The notes under the pieces were generated by a model. That model was not told the DNA's origin, searched no databases, and was given only the letters and a program-made list of their open reading frames with translations. From Impatiens glandulifera (taxonomy: Eukaryota > Streptophyta > Magnoliopsida > Ericales > Balsaminaceae), in NCBI RefSeq assembly GCF_907164915.1, contig NC_061867.1, forward strand, positions 22,677,202 to 22,741,201: DNA of 64,000 bases, read 5' to 3'. Both the position numbers and the translations under genes were made by a program. Below are positions 1 to 12,450 of the stretch, one piece after another; the first letter of the stretch is position 1, and the number at the start of each line of letters is the position of its first letter.

Positions 1-2405
1 ATATAAAAGGTGAGTTGAGGGCCATGTTCATTAAAATGAGTCTTGTTATTAGATTTTTTATTTTTATTTTCAATTTCAGTACATTTTACTTTGAGAAGAG
101 GATGTACAAATAATAAAAATACTTGGTGATTTTTTTTATTAATTTCTAGGGATTTATTTTTGTGTTGATATGAGTTTAATTTGTCTTTTTCTTGCTTATT
201 GTCATTTATATATGTCACACTCAAAGTAATGTTGTACCCTTGTTCCAATAGTTTGTTTTGAGATGTATTAGCTATTGAAAATGAATTTCAGTAGGGAGAG
301 ATCTTGATAGGGTTGTCCCTTGTGACTTGTGAGATGTTTGAAGAGTGACCGAATTGTAAGTCTATGTGAGATTTGGAAAGCTTGTTTGTGTGACAATGTT
401 ATACATTTTTTATAAGACTATCAATTGAATTTTGTTAGTATATGTTATTAGAGTATACGTGTATGAGAATGATGTCATTATTACCCATCAATGTCGTAGG
501 TGTTACATGTATTTGGAGTCGCCTTTGCATCTTACTTTGCAGTGCCTTGTGCGACTGATATCTGGAACATTTTGCGTTAGATAATATGAAATCTGAATAA
601 TATGATTTGATGTGTGATATCACTTTTTTTAAGACATATTGTATAAAACTATCATCTTTCCTAATATGACATAACTCTAAAACTCTCTAAAAATAAATGT
701 AGCTAAATTGGATGTAGTCTATTTATAAGAAGGAAGACAATGCTTCAATAGACACACTCATTCGTAATAGGTGTGTGTCCATTCATTTGCAATAATCGTA
801 TTTATTTATTACAATAGACGCATTCATTTATTATGATAAACATGTACATTCATCTTTAATAGACATATATATTCATTCATCTAAAATAATTCATTTTGAA
901 CTATTCCAACATTATGTTAGGTTTGATTGGGATTAAGTGGCTATATATATTAAGGTGCGTTGTCATTGTTGGAAAGCTTGAATCAAAATAAGTAGATTGA
1001 CGGGTATTAATCATTGGATTTTCACATCCTTTTAATCTTTTGAAAAATCATTTGGTTAGAGAGAAATTGTAAAACTTTATATAATCATAGTTGTTCAATA
1101 TAAATCTTTCACGTTATTATGACTCTATTTGAATTATATGGACTATTTTAAAAAATTATAAAATTTGTCATAAATTTTACAAAGCTTTATGTGGATTTAG
1201 CAATGTGATATTAGTTTGGTATTTGTTAATATTTTTTATAATCATCTTCATACTCAGTCAATGTGTGTATATACATAAAGTTTCAATGTAAGGAAATTAT
1301 GTATTAAGTTTATATATTATCTTTTCTTCCTTCTTTCTTTTTTAAGTAGAGTTTTATTCTCCAAAATAAAATAGCATTAAATTCACAAAACTATTTATGT
1401 AACTACTTATTGTATTGTTTCTAAATTTTTCTCCACTTTATATATACTTGCTATTTTATATATTTTTTAATGTAGTAGTGTAAATACAATTAGAATTTTT
1501 ATTTTAATTTAAGACGTTCTAAATGAGAATTGAACTAATGTATTTATTATATGTTTTTATATTGGATGAATGAGTTGCATCTATTATTTATCTATTTTTA
1601 TATGAATGAGTATGAGATGAAAATTTTGTTCCAAGTTTACATTTGTGGCATCTTATAATTCTTTTATTCTTTTTTTTCTGTCTAAATTATAAATTCAAAA
1701 TATGAGGACACACAGAATTTGTTATCTCATCTGTTTTTCATGAAAAATACTAATTGAAATAAAAGATTTCTTCAAATAACAAATAGCTAAATCAACCCTT
1801 CAATCAAATGATATTCAAGATAGGCTATCATTAAGCATAGCAAGTCCAAGGGCTAGACAGACTCATCCCACCGAGTGTAGTTCATTCGAATTTTTATAAC
1901 TATAATTTTTTTTTTTACTAAAGCTTACTGTAATGTTTTAATTTTTATAAATTATGAATTTGAACATATTATTTATCTACAATTAAGTTAGGGTAATTAT
2001 GCGAGACAAGAAACATATAAAAGTTTGTTTACTTCTAGATTTGGAGACTACCCAAAAGTCAGAGCTAGCTTTGATAATATTAAGCATGTAAAAGATAAGT
2101 GTAACTTATTAACACTCATTTGTGAATTAAACTCGTAATATTTGTTCTCTTACAAATATTCTTACCACTTAAATATTTACTTTAATGAATTACTTTAGTT
2201 TTTTCAATACAATGATAAAAAAAAATTAAAAAAAATAATAATAATAAATTTTTGATGTAGATTTAATACTAAAAATGGGGTGTGTACTTGTATCTCCAGC
2301 AAAATTCAAAACCAAACTATAAATTGTTATTATTATTATTATTATGAAAATTATAAAATAGTTAAAAGCAAGCAACCGAAAGTTTAAAAAGAAGACGAAA
2401 CCTAA
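1..2405. other. gene-free AT-rich stretch
   Basis: No reading frame with recognisable protein content was found on either strand. The first 420 bases are a little less AT-biased and could be the tail of a gene outside the window, but nothing supports this. The rest is simple AT-rich DNA with short trinucleotide runs (around 2235 and 2327). Confidence 0.5.
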
Positions 2406-2762
2406 TTAAGAGGAGCTATCATGGAGCCAATTTTGAGACTGAACCATCAACTCAGGACTAAGTCTAAACATCAAAACACAAAACTCCATCTCCGATAGAG
2501 TACCATCACCATCAATGTCTCCTTCTCTCATCATGCTCATTAACTCGTCGTCCAGAAGATCGTTCAAGCCAAGAACAGCGGCAGAGTTTCTCTTCAAGCT
2601 GTCAAATGTAATAACTTTTCTGTCTTTATCCATTAAAAGACGAAACCCATTGCAAAGTTCCTTTATTAGACCTTCTCCTCCAAGCTTATTCGCCATTAAT
2701 GGCAACATATCTTCGAACAGCACTGTTGTTGTTGTTGTTGATGATGATTTTCTCGTCGCCAT
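2406..2762 (-). CDS. PBP1: PBP1/KIC-like single EF-hand calcium-binding protein
   Basis: Intronless frame of 118 residues starting at an ATG at 2762. The family consists of small plant calcium sensors with one working EF-hand; Arabidopsis PBP1 binds the kinase PINOID in auxin transport, and KIC binds the kinesin KCBP. A complete EF-hand loop is visible at residues 82-93 (D82, D84, D86, T88, S90, E93; core DIDGDGTLSEME), followed by FCVLMFRLSPELM, the conserved tail of the family. The first hand near residue 45 is degenerate. Residues 28-66 (GGEGLIKELCNGF, then VITF and AAVLGL) resemble PBP1 more than KIC. The N-terminus is a Ser/Thr run. The length fits the family. The binding partner is inferred, not seen. 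The upstream side (plus coordinates above 2762) leads into the duplicated block at 3020-6830, which could be its promoter. Confidence 0.9.
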   Translation of the reverse strand: MATRKSSSTTTTTVLFEDMLPLMANKLGGEGLIKELCNGFRLLMDKDRKVITFDSLKRNSAAVLGLNDLLDDELMSMMREGDIDGDGTLSEMEFCVLMFRLSPELMVQSQNWLHDSSS

Positions 2763-4548
2763 TGATCTTTGAATATTGTCTGATTATGATGAAGATGATC
2801 AAGAAGTGGTGAAGAATGGAAGAAGATTCATGGGCATTTAAAGAAACTGTCATTTGCTTGATTGATGATTTCTTTTCTTGTTTATTATTAACATTGTTTC
2901 CACGAAAGAGCTCTCTCTTTTCCTTTCTTTTTGCTTGCTTGGTCAATTGTTTAATTTAAATTGGCTGAATTTTCATGGATAATTATGGGGGGTGGTGTGT
3001 GAATAAGAAACAAACAGGGCGTTAGGTCCAAAGATGTCTAGATAGAAAGCTGTTTAATATCAGTTGGTTGATTGAGATCTGAATTAGTCTTTTAAAAACA
3101 TATTTTAATAATAATTTGTTTTGTACATTGTCTGATGCATGTTTTTGTTTTTATTTTTATTTTGAATTGCGGCTTAGGGAAATGAGAATGCAGAAGTTTC
3201 TTAGAAGTTTCTTTTTATGTTTCCTGTAAACATCTTTTATTCTTTTTTAATGGGAAACTGATCAGATAAATGCGATTCCCCGTCGGCAGCCGTTATCCAC
3301 CGTCCATGTGTGAAAGCTTGTTTAGTGTCACATTTTGATGGAATGAAAATGACTATTTGTAAAATAATATTTATTTATTAAGTTTTAATCAAATATCAAA
3401 TAAAAATTTCAAATTTATGATTTGGAGTTGTAAATGATGTTCAAATGAAATTTAGAATTTGAATGAAAAAAAAAACAAAATAATTTTGCCAACCATTTTT
3501 AATTAATGAGCACAACATCTCATTAAAAGTGTTCACAATATTATTTTGATTTTTGTTCAATTAAATTTTAAATTTCAGAGTTTTTATTATTATTTTTAAA
3601 AAAGAAATGACCTTAAATAAAATAATAGTAACAAAATCAGTAATAAATAATTAATTTTAAATTTTATAAACAAAATTCACTTATTTATAAAAATTATAAA
3701 ATTAAATAATTTATAAACTTTAAAAATCTTGATTTATAAATAGTTATTATTTTTTGAGTTTTTTATTTGAATTAATTGTGTATACAAATATAATAATATA
3801 TAATTAATATTCTTGTAGAGGAAATTCTTAATATATGAAATGCAGTTTTTATTTTACAAATTTATAACTAATCAATTATTTTAATTAAACTCTTAATTAT
3901 GACTAACTTAAGTTGAAATATTTAAGTATATGATCAGATTTTGAACATTTGTTCAAAATATTTACAAAAATAATATTTTGTACAAGAAATTTAATTTTAT
4001 TAAATTGACACGTAATTAAAACTCATTAGGATATTTCAAATAATGTGGAGACCAGTAACTTGTAACTTAATTTTAAAAAGACTTACAAAATATAATTATA
4101 TATATGTAATTTTAAGAAAAATGTCTTAAAGAAAGATAAATATATAAATATTATTTTACACCTGCAATCGGTCTTCTGCCTACAGAATCAAAGACAATGC
4201 TCAAATAATTAATAAAATTAGGTCGGATGGCATCGTGGGAATCTTATTGTTGCCTGATCAGTTTTATTAAACATAGGCAAAACAGCTAGCAGCATGTATA
4301 TATGAAATTCTATAAAATAAATAATTTAAGAGTTTTTATTTGGCACCCCAATTAAAATATTTAACGTCGATTGAACATTTTATTTTATTTTATTTGATTA
4401 TGAAAGCTTGAACACAACTGGATCTTGTAGTCTTTATCAACTCCGTTCCTAGTTTCGCTACCCTGCTTTAGCCTCCCCCTATAACGAGCAACTAAGAAAT
4501 TGAATATATTATTACTATATCAAGTCATCATGGTTTGAATTATTCTAA

Positions 4549-5454
4549 CATGAAAAATTTTCGTAAAATACACACGAATGAAGATAAAAATAAATTAAAT
4601 TAAAAGAATTATAATAATATTTATTTAATGTTTAAAATTATTAAAATAAAAATATAACGCTCTCATTCCACATTTTATTCACTTCGATAAAACAACTTAT
4701 TTTCTCACATGTTTCATCACATATTTTTTCCGAATGAATCTCTTATTTCGTGACTTTACACTTTCACTTTGTCAATCAAATATTTGATTCATATTTTTTA
4801 ATAATTAGCATTGTGACCTTACACTTTGGTCAATTAAATATTTGATTTATATTCTTTTAACCACTTTCAAATGATACCGGTTTATTATCCCTCGACAAAC
4901 CACATCTCAGTCACATTTGGTTAAAAGTTGTACTTGTTTTTGTTAGGTTGCAAGTTTGAAACTTACAAATAACATTTTTAAATTTATTTTTAACCGTTTT
5001 AAGTTTATGGGCGAGTCAACCCACAATTCGACCCAAATATCCATTTACTCTCACATAAATATTCAAATTAACCACAGTTCTCGACCCGGCAATCCGGACA
5101 CTTTAAAAATTAAGCATCATTATATATATATAGATTAGTTAGTTAAAAATTTGAACTTTTATTGTTAAAATGTCTCGTGTTCATCAAATTTGGTATTGAA
5201 CTTTAGATATAAATTGTTGTTAGCCTAGTTGGTTAAAAGGTTATATTTGTTTTGTTATGTTGCAAGTTCGAAACCTACAAATAATATTTTTAAATTTATT
5301 TTTAACCGTTTTAAGTTTATGGGCGAGTCAACCCACAATCCGACCCAAGTATCCATTTACTCTCACATAAATATCCAAATTAACCACAACTCTCGACCCC
5401 CGGCAATCCGGACACTTTAAAAATTAAACATCATTATAATTATATATATATATA
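4549..5454 (-). mobile_element. non-autonomous Helitron (906 bp), defined by paralogous empty site
   Basis: The flanks ...ATTCTAA and TAACTAGGCAC are contiguous in the paralogous copy at about 13556-13576, so the 906-bp insert lies between an A and a T with no target duplication, the hallmark of Helitrons. Read on the minus strand, it begins with an AT repeat and AATGATG, holds two copies of a roughly 300-bp unit (5454-5200 and about 5140-4900), then a 340-bp tail, and ends with a stem TTCGT..ACGAA just before the terminus. The terminal four bases are CATG rather than the expected CTRR, probably a mutation. It encodes no protein. The same family occurs at 62457-63313 on plus. Confidence 0.8.
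5221..5275 (+). promoter_or_regulatory. tRNA-like Pol III A box and B box
   Basis: TAGCCTAGTTGG at 5221-5232 fits the A-box consensus TRGCNNAGYNGG, and AGTTCGAAACC at 5265-5275 fits the B box at 10 of 11 positions. The spacing of about 32 bases matches tRNA-derived SINEs. Each unit of the Helitron-linked tandem family carries this pair, antisense to the Helitron. Activity is not shown. Confidence 0.55.
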
Positions 5455-5514
5455 TAACTAGGCACCTTTAGAATTTTATTACGTCGCGTTTTATTCCCAC
5501 TAAAAAATAGAATT

Positions 5515-6480
5515 AAAATATTTTATATTTTTATTTTCATTCATTTTATATTTATAATTTATTTATAAAAAAAAAATATTCAATTGAGTAATAAATTAAA
5601 TAAATTTAATTTGAATTTAACCTATATTAAATAATATAGACTCTCAATTGATGTATTTTGCTCACACTAACATATTAGGAGGTTAGGATGAAAGTCTAAA
5701 GTCTTGTTGGATTTAGATTATTAAACAATTCAAATGAATTATTTCAATAATTTATTTGGTACATAATTAAGAAAAGTGAAGTTATTGATAAAAATATTTA
5801 AAGAATATTAAAATTGAGTAAATAATTATTTACAAAAAAGAATTAAAGAATAATTTAATTTATAAATTATTTAATTTTTAATTAATAAATTATTTAATTT
5901 AGTTGATAAAAGGATAGTAAAAAAATGGTGAGTATTTAAATAACTCAATAATGATTATTCAAATAATTTTTATATTAGTATCTTGTCATTTGGTAAGTGT
6001 TATTCTGTGGTTGAGATTTGGTTATTTAAATAACTTATTTAGAATTATTTAAATAATTTAGTTGGAATGGAGTTATAAAAAAATAAGTTATTGATATAAT
6101 AAATTAAAAATATATTAATATTTAATAAGATAAATAAAAACTATTTAATTAATTAATTTACTATGATTGCTGAGAAAATGGTTAATTATTTAAATAACCA
6201 ATTCAATTAACCCTACCTAATAAATCTTGAATGTGAAAGTATAAATTTTTATTAATATCTTCTTGAGGTGTTACTCATTAAAGAATATTGATAGATAATA
6301 AATATATGTTAATGGACTGAATTGTTATTGGGATGTATGGACAAGAGAATAAAATTCAAATAACTTTCAAAAAATATTGGCCCAATTCAAAATAACCCAT
6401 TATTCAACAAGGGCCGTGTTAATATATAATATAATAAGTAATCAAAATTGTTTAATGATAAAAATAAAATAAATCCTTGA
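5515..6480. other. AT-rich gene-free spacer
   Basis: Contains repeated TTATTTAAATAA-like palindromes around 5740-6200 and no coding signal. Confidence 0.5.
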
Positions 6481-6494
6481 AGGAAGTAGAAATA

Positions 6495-6725
6495 GGGATC
6501 AGATGGTTTAAAATGAGAGTGCCCAATTGTCGTAACCAGGCGTGGGCAGACACTCTTCTCGCAAATTGCGAGATTATACCACTCCTCATATCCCATTTAC
6601 TGCCTGAAGGATCATGAATATATAATTAAACATAGCTTCCTATTTATACACCTCCACCTTATTTAATTAGCTTTCCTATCCGATGTGGGATATTATATAT
6701 ATATATATATCATATATTTTTTTAG
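6495..6725 (-). ncRNA. candidate small RNA gene: snRNA-type USE, TATA box and hairpin (copy 1)
   Basis: Read on minus, TCCCACATCGG (about 6680-6692) matches the plant snRNA upstream sequence element RTCCCACATCG. After about 32 bases comes TATAAATA, the spacing typical of Pol II snRNA promoters in plants. Downstream is a segment with a perfect stem TCTCGCA-att-TGCGAGA, the phrase CCTGGTTACGACAATTGGGC, and a T4 run. The module recurs at 16589-16800 at about 94% identity by eye, higher than the surrounding duplicated DNA. I could not match the putative transcript to U1-U6, U11, U12, U3, 7SL, MRP or telomerase RNA from memory. It may be a pseudogene or part of a repeat family that carries this promoter-like motif. 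Confidence 0.35.
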
Positions 6726-6829
6726 GGACATTTTACATCTCCCCATTATTCATTCAATACTCTACGTTTCGGTGGAACAATACTCCATAGTAAAATAAAG
6801 GATATATATTTTTTTTGGTATTATACATC

Positions 6830-7900
6830 ACATAGTTTAATTTATATTGTGAAGTATGTTAAGTTATTGGAGTTGTATTATTATTGAAATTGTTTTTATC
6901 AAATAATTACATCTCGAGTTTAATATAAACTGAAATTATCAAAATTAACTAACAACTATTAAAAACAAATTAACAGTTTTACACTAACTAATTAACATGT
7001 TTTTATTGTGTGTACAACATTTTCTCAAAAGAAACGTAGTAGACTAAACAAAATTTCAACTTGACTAAACAAGTTGATGAAACATCAAAACTACAGTTTT
7101 CATAATCATTTAGCCGTTTCATTTTCAGTAATTTCCTTTTTGAACTACCCAATATAAACAACTAAATATTCATTAGTTCATTCACAATAATTACCATGGA
7201 ATAATTTTTTTCATTAACGGTTAGCTTAGTCTTTTTTTCAATGAAGTCAATTTAACATATTTTTTTATTGACAAATCGTGTCGACAAATCTTTTTTCTTT
7301 CGGCAATTACAAGTGAATCTTTCTCTACGGAGCTTGAAGTACTATAAAAATCTCATTTTGATCCGACAAAGTCGTCCTCGTATCAGCAAGTCCATCAACT
7401 TCATTTCCGATTTCCAACCATAGAATGGGCAATCAACCTAGCCCCAACCCTCCTAATTTGAATTTAGGTTAAGATGTGATCGAAAGTCTATAGACTCGTC
7501 CTTAACAATTTCCTAATAAATTTTCAATGTAGTAGTATGGGTGTAAGTAAACTGACCAAACCATTCAACCGAATTGAAACCGCTAAAATCAAACCGATTA
7601 TCAAACGGAACCGGTCAAACCAAATTCATTACGGTTTCATTTTTAGCAAACTAATTCCAACAATTCGGTTTGTCGGTTGAGCGTCATTGAAATCGCTCTA
7701 ACCGTTCAAACCGATCAAATATTTAAATAATCGAACCTTAAAGAGTAATGTATTATAACTAGTAGTTTATAACACACAATTTAAACTAATAATAATGGGA
7801 GAATATCAGATTAAAGACTTGATAGTAGACTATAAAAATATTAACTATTAGTAGTATACAAATTTAAATTCAAAAATTGTTTTCAAGGTGACATTTAGTA
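6830..7900. other. gene-free stretch with a degenerate CCGAAC/CCGGTT-rich repeat
   Basis: About 7540-7730 is rich in AACCGA / CGGTTT words in both orientations, resembling the ends of non-autonomous hAT-like repeats common in plants, but no clean target duplication was found. The rest is AT-rich without coding signal. Confidence 0.35.
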
Positions 7901-7949
7901 AAAAAAAATCTTAGTATAAACATTGATGGTTAAATATTAAATAGATATC

Positions 7950-8620
7950 CCGATAAATGATCGCCCAATTATCGTCACATTTTCCACACCGTCTTGAAAC
8001 GTCTACAAGCATGATTGTCCAACGAACCATCACATTCTCCACACCGCCCGGAAACACCCACAAGCATGATCGTTCCACGATCATTATGTTCTCAACACAT
8101 TTTGAAAACGTCTGCAAGCATGACCGTCCAACGATCTTCACATTTTCCCCGCCTAAAAACGTCCGCAAACATCATCATGTTCTCCACACCGCTTGGAAAC
8201 GTTCGCAAGCATGATCGTCCAACGATCATCACGTTCTCCACACCGTCCAAAAACGTCTACAAGCATCACCATGTTCTCAAAAATGCCTAGAAACGTCCAC
8301 AAGAATGACCGTCAAACGATCATTACATTCTCCACACTATCTAAAAACGTTCGCAAGCATGATTGTCCAACGATCATCACGTTCTCTACTCCATCCGGAA
8401 ACATTTGCAGATTGTCCAATGATCGTCAATGTTCTCCACTCCATCAAGAAACGCATACAACTTACAAGCAAGATCGTCCACCAATCTTCACGTTCTCCAC
8501 ACCACTAAAAACTTCTGAAAGCATGATCGTCTAACAATCATAACTCTTGTGTCACAAGGAAACGTCTACAAGTATGATCATCCAATGATCATCACGTTCT
8601 CCACGTCACAAGGAAATCAT
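7950..8620. repeat. minisatellite, degenerate units of about 50-60 bp
   Basis: A dozen or so degenerate copies of a unit containing AAGCATGATCGTCCAACGAT and ATCACGTTCTCCACACCG, followed by GAAACGTCTAC-like words. Each unit contains the imperfect palindrome TGATCGT-CCA-ACGATCA. The long open frames on both strands here come from the repeat itself and are not genes. Confidence 0.85.
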
Positions 8621-8639
8621 CACGTTCTCCAAATTTCAT

Positions 8640-11600
8640 ACTAGCTTGAGAATATCATCTAAAGTAGTCGTTAATTGGAATATGGTTATAGATCGTGTTG
8701 TATCTCATGCAACCACCATGTGTTGTTTTACAAACATCGAATGAAGACCCCTTTTCGAAAGTTCACAAAAATTCATAAGTTTTGGAAACATTATACCATA
8801 ATTCTTCTAATCCCAATACTCGATGAATGATGATGTTTGGAGTACTCGAAAAGGGTTTTGTCGCACTTGGAGATTGAACCAATTTACCTCGATCGATTTG
8901 GTGCACTTGGAGATGAAACCAAGTTTCCATTTGAGGATTGAAGTTCCTACTAACCGTCGCGTTGAAGAAGAAGATGTAGGGAAAGAGGTTTTGCCTTGGC
9001 GACCGAGAAAACAATCTAAGCCCAAGGTCCGACCGAGTTATTAAATGTCAAGAACGCTGGTAAAAATTAAGCTGAATTCATGTGGGCTTGTCTCATACTA
9101 GGCCCAAATCTCCTAAAAGCCTTGGATCAATCAGAACCTCTTCTGAAACCTACAAGCTTATCATTTTCATTTGAACCTCCATCTAGGTAGGTTCTTATGA
9201 CCCGTTTGTTTCTCACTTTGATTATTTTAAATAATATTCATATTTAAATTCCTTAAATGATTTTCTAAACATATAAATAAATAGAAAATAATTTGGAATA
9301 ATTTTTCACATTTAAATAAATAATTTTACAATTTTAAGACTGGTTTGATATATATTTTCAAGTTTTTCAAACTTTAAAAGCACATAACTTGAGTTATGTA
9401 ACTCCAAAAGTTATGAGAAAAATACCTAAGTGAATCTTATAATGTATGCAACACTTTATACATTAATATTTTAATTTAGGACAATTGCAGATTTATACCT
9501 TATTTTTGCTTTTTACATCTTGGTTTTACTTTTCTAGCTTTGTCTAAAATCTTATGGATAACTTAGATGCATGTTTAGGAAAATATTGGATATTGAACGT
9601 GGTCACTTAAACATATGATATTTACCTTAGATGTTTACTTAGGTTTGAATTTCTTCCAAATAAAGTGTAATGATTCCTTCATGTTTTCAAAAAATCAATT
9701 ATTTCGTAGTAAAGACGGTTCTTTTAGACGGACGTGTGGGCTATAATGTCATTCCTCTTTTCTACATGTATCCAGCACCCCGAACCATAAATTAATTTAT
9801 AAAAAAAAAAATCTTAAGGATTAAACTAAGTGGCGACTTTTAATAGTGCCAAGTATGTTTATGTTAGATTAAGTTAAATAAAGAAAAAAAGAAAATTAAT
9901 TAAGTTGAAATAAGAAAAATGATTTAATTGATTAAAATGAACTTAGAACAATAAAACTAAGTTTAATCAATACGATATAGTTTTGATGATGAATTCATAA
10001 ATGAATAAAACTAAGTTGTGCAAATGTTTACACGCATGTACAGCTCAAGAGGCGTTGTCAGCAAGCTGAGGAAGCGCGAGCAGACGTCTCACTTCAACAA
10101 CAGAGTTGAGGAAGTTCCGCACTTGAATACGTTCAAGAGCTTGCGACGATTTGTGAAGAATAGAAATAAAAAAAAATAATCTCTAACAGGATTAAAATCG
10201 CATTGAATGTCAAAAGTAGCTCAATAATATTCAACCCCCTTTCTATTGTTGAATCGATCCTAACAGTTTACTTTTGCTAAATTTTACATTATGTTCCTCA
10301 TCTCATTTTAGGTGAGAGAGCTCCCGAGTGAGTTTGTTTTCTCACCTCATTTTACAAGATTCAAGAGTAGGTAAGTAAAGGAATTAGCAAATCAAATCAA
10401 CAAAATTGTTTTCAAAACAAAACTCGAGTCAAGCTTATCATTTTGATTCATCATCCTATTTTCTAGATTCGAGAGGAATGCAAAAGATATGGAGCTTTGA
10501 CCATTCGAGTTAAACGTTTTCCTTTTTAAGAAATGGTCAATTTTTTAGGCGTACAAACATTTTTTCATACACATATCATCTGTAAGAATTAAATTGTGAA
10601 TAGCGCTCAATCCACAAAATGAGATTTTGGATGAAAACTTTGACTCTCTAAAACTTCTACGAATAAAAATCATATGAAATTATCTTAGCAAACAAATTGT
10701 AACAATGTCCCATATAGAAACTATTTATGTTTTCCCAATAAATAACGTATTGTTCTGACGAGGACACTTGTTTGTGTCTACAAAAAATCAACTTTATTAT
10801 GAGAATGATTTTCTCTACTATTTAATCTCTTCTATATTTAATTCTACTAGCGAACCTACTAGAGCGATAATCAAACATGTCATTAACTGTATATTTATAC
10901 ATATAAAAATGGATGAAAAATCAAGATACGTCGCATTTAGAATTTCGACACTATACCAAATATCATCCCAAAACTAATTGAAGATTCATTCCCCATAATG
11001 AATATGGACTACTCGTGAAAGCTTTTCAAATAGAATAAATTCCTCTTAAATTGCTACACCCCGCTAGATAATTAGAATTTTGGTGAACCAACTAGACCAA
11101 TATTGATCATACTTACATTTAATCATCGATACTTATAGACTATTTGACTCTATTACAAATCTACTACACCATTTTGACAGAAGAGCATATTTAAAGGAAA
11201 CAAGGACTCGAATAACTAGACATCATTGATCTTTAAAATATTTAATGTTATCCCAACTAACTAGATGACAAAACGATGAGTTAAAAAATCTCCGTAAAAT
11301 TTACTTATTATTCTCTCCATTCTCGCTGCCACACTCTTGGAGAGAATGAATAAAAATATCATCTATATAACTTAAATTTTATCACCTACCTTTTTTCGAG
11401 ATTATTTTAATTTTCCATCTTGATAACTTAGATTTTATTTTAGTGATAATCGAGTCTCAAAAGATATTTGATCGTAATTTAGAACCCAATAGAATACCAA
11501 GATAGGTTGATGAAAAAATACCAATTTTGAACCCCAAAACATTTGTCAACTTCATCATTCTCCTATTCAAAACAGAATATGAGAAAAAGATGTTTGACTT

Positions 11601-12450
11601 ATTAAAATTAATTCGAAGACTGGAACAAACACCGAATAACTATAAAATATCTAGAAGATGTTTAAAATTCCTATAGGTAGCCTAAACCAAGTAGAGCGAA
11701 TTATCAATGAAAAACAAATGTGTTACGGTAAAACGATATATTCTTATCACACAACTCACTCTACGAATTATTCCCGGATTTTCTGCGAATACTATATTTT
11801 TTTATCCTTCGAAAACTCTCATTTTTATTGCTTATAACTTATTCTCAAGAATGTATGTATGTATAGTAAATTATTATTTTTATTTCTTTTATAACTTTAT
11901 GTATAGATACATTCATGCATATAATGGATTTCTAGTTAGTTTAATAATAAAAAAAACTAATTAACACACAAACATATTTGAGTTCAAGTTTGGAGCATCC
12001 TAACATAATTGAACATTTTTTAATTTTAATCAATTATTTTTTACTTGTTCCAAAATACATTTGGGACCAACCATGAAGACTAATAAAATAATTTAGTGGT
12101 AAAACACATTAACTTATTTTTGAATGATAAATATGCTCATATTTAAACCATTTACAAAACTAAAATAGTAATAATAAATTAAAAACATTTAGACCGACAT
12201 TTTGGTTGAATATCATGATAATCATGTATATGTGGCAAACAAGCCTAAAATATTCACACATGAAACATTTTAAAATTTAATAATAAGTATTAATCTAAAA
12301 TAGGAAATGTAAGAAAAAAATAACAAATAGGACATAATTCATACTAGGATAATGTCTTCCAATAAATACATTTTATTCTTTAATTTTCTCATTTATTTTT
12401 TCTCTCAATTAAATTAATTTATTTATTTAAAAAGTCACGGTGTTAGCAAA
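8640..12450. other. gene-free stretch, one possible decayed coding fragment
   Basis: No supported gene. At 10037-10105 (plus) a less AT-rich segment reads QLKRRCQQAEEARADVSLQQ, a short charged helix like the coiled-coil tails of plant transposon proteins, and is then stopped. An open stretch at 8823-9044 (plus) has no recognisable content. The rest is AT-rich. Confidence 0.4.

Larger units (their letters stand above)
3020..6830. repeat. segmental duplication, copy 1
   Basis: Several segments match 12450-16830 in the same order and orientation: 3020-3560 with 12450-12830, 4160-4548 with 13186-13560, 5455-5510 with 13570-13636, and 6490-6830 with 16585-16850. Markers include the shared segment around CCGGCAGCC-like 3285/12625 and TAGGTCGGATGGCATC at 4221/13240. 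Copy 1 lies directly upstream of the EF-hand gene and contains an inserted Helitron (4549-5454). The parts between matched segments (5515-6480) are AT-rich and unmatched. Confidence 0.8.

Noticed and set aside
5221..5275. A tRNA gene, because of good A and B boxes
   Set aside because: The sequence does not fold into a cloverleaf with acceptor and anticodon stems by eye; it is a SINE-like relic repeated in many copies.
6387..6596. A 69-codon frame on minus starting MGYEEWYNL
   Set aside because: It overlaps the putative RNA hairpin; the paralogous copy does not keep the frame, so RNA-level conservation is the better reading.
7911..8534. Several overlapping long open frames on both strands
   Set aside because: They exist only because the minisatellite unit lacks stops; the peptides are repetitive and mutually antisense.
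8823..9044. A 73-codon open frame on plus
   Set aside because: It has no recognisable domain, and overlapping frames are open on minus as well; the support is too weak.
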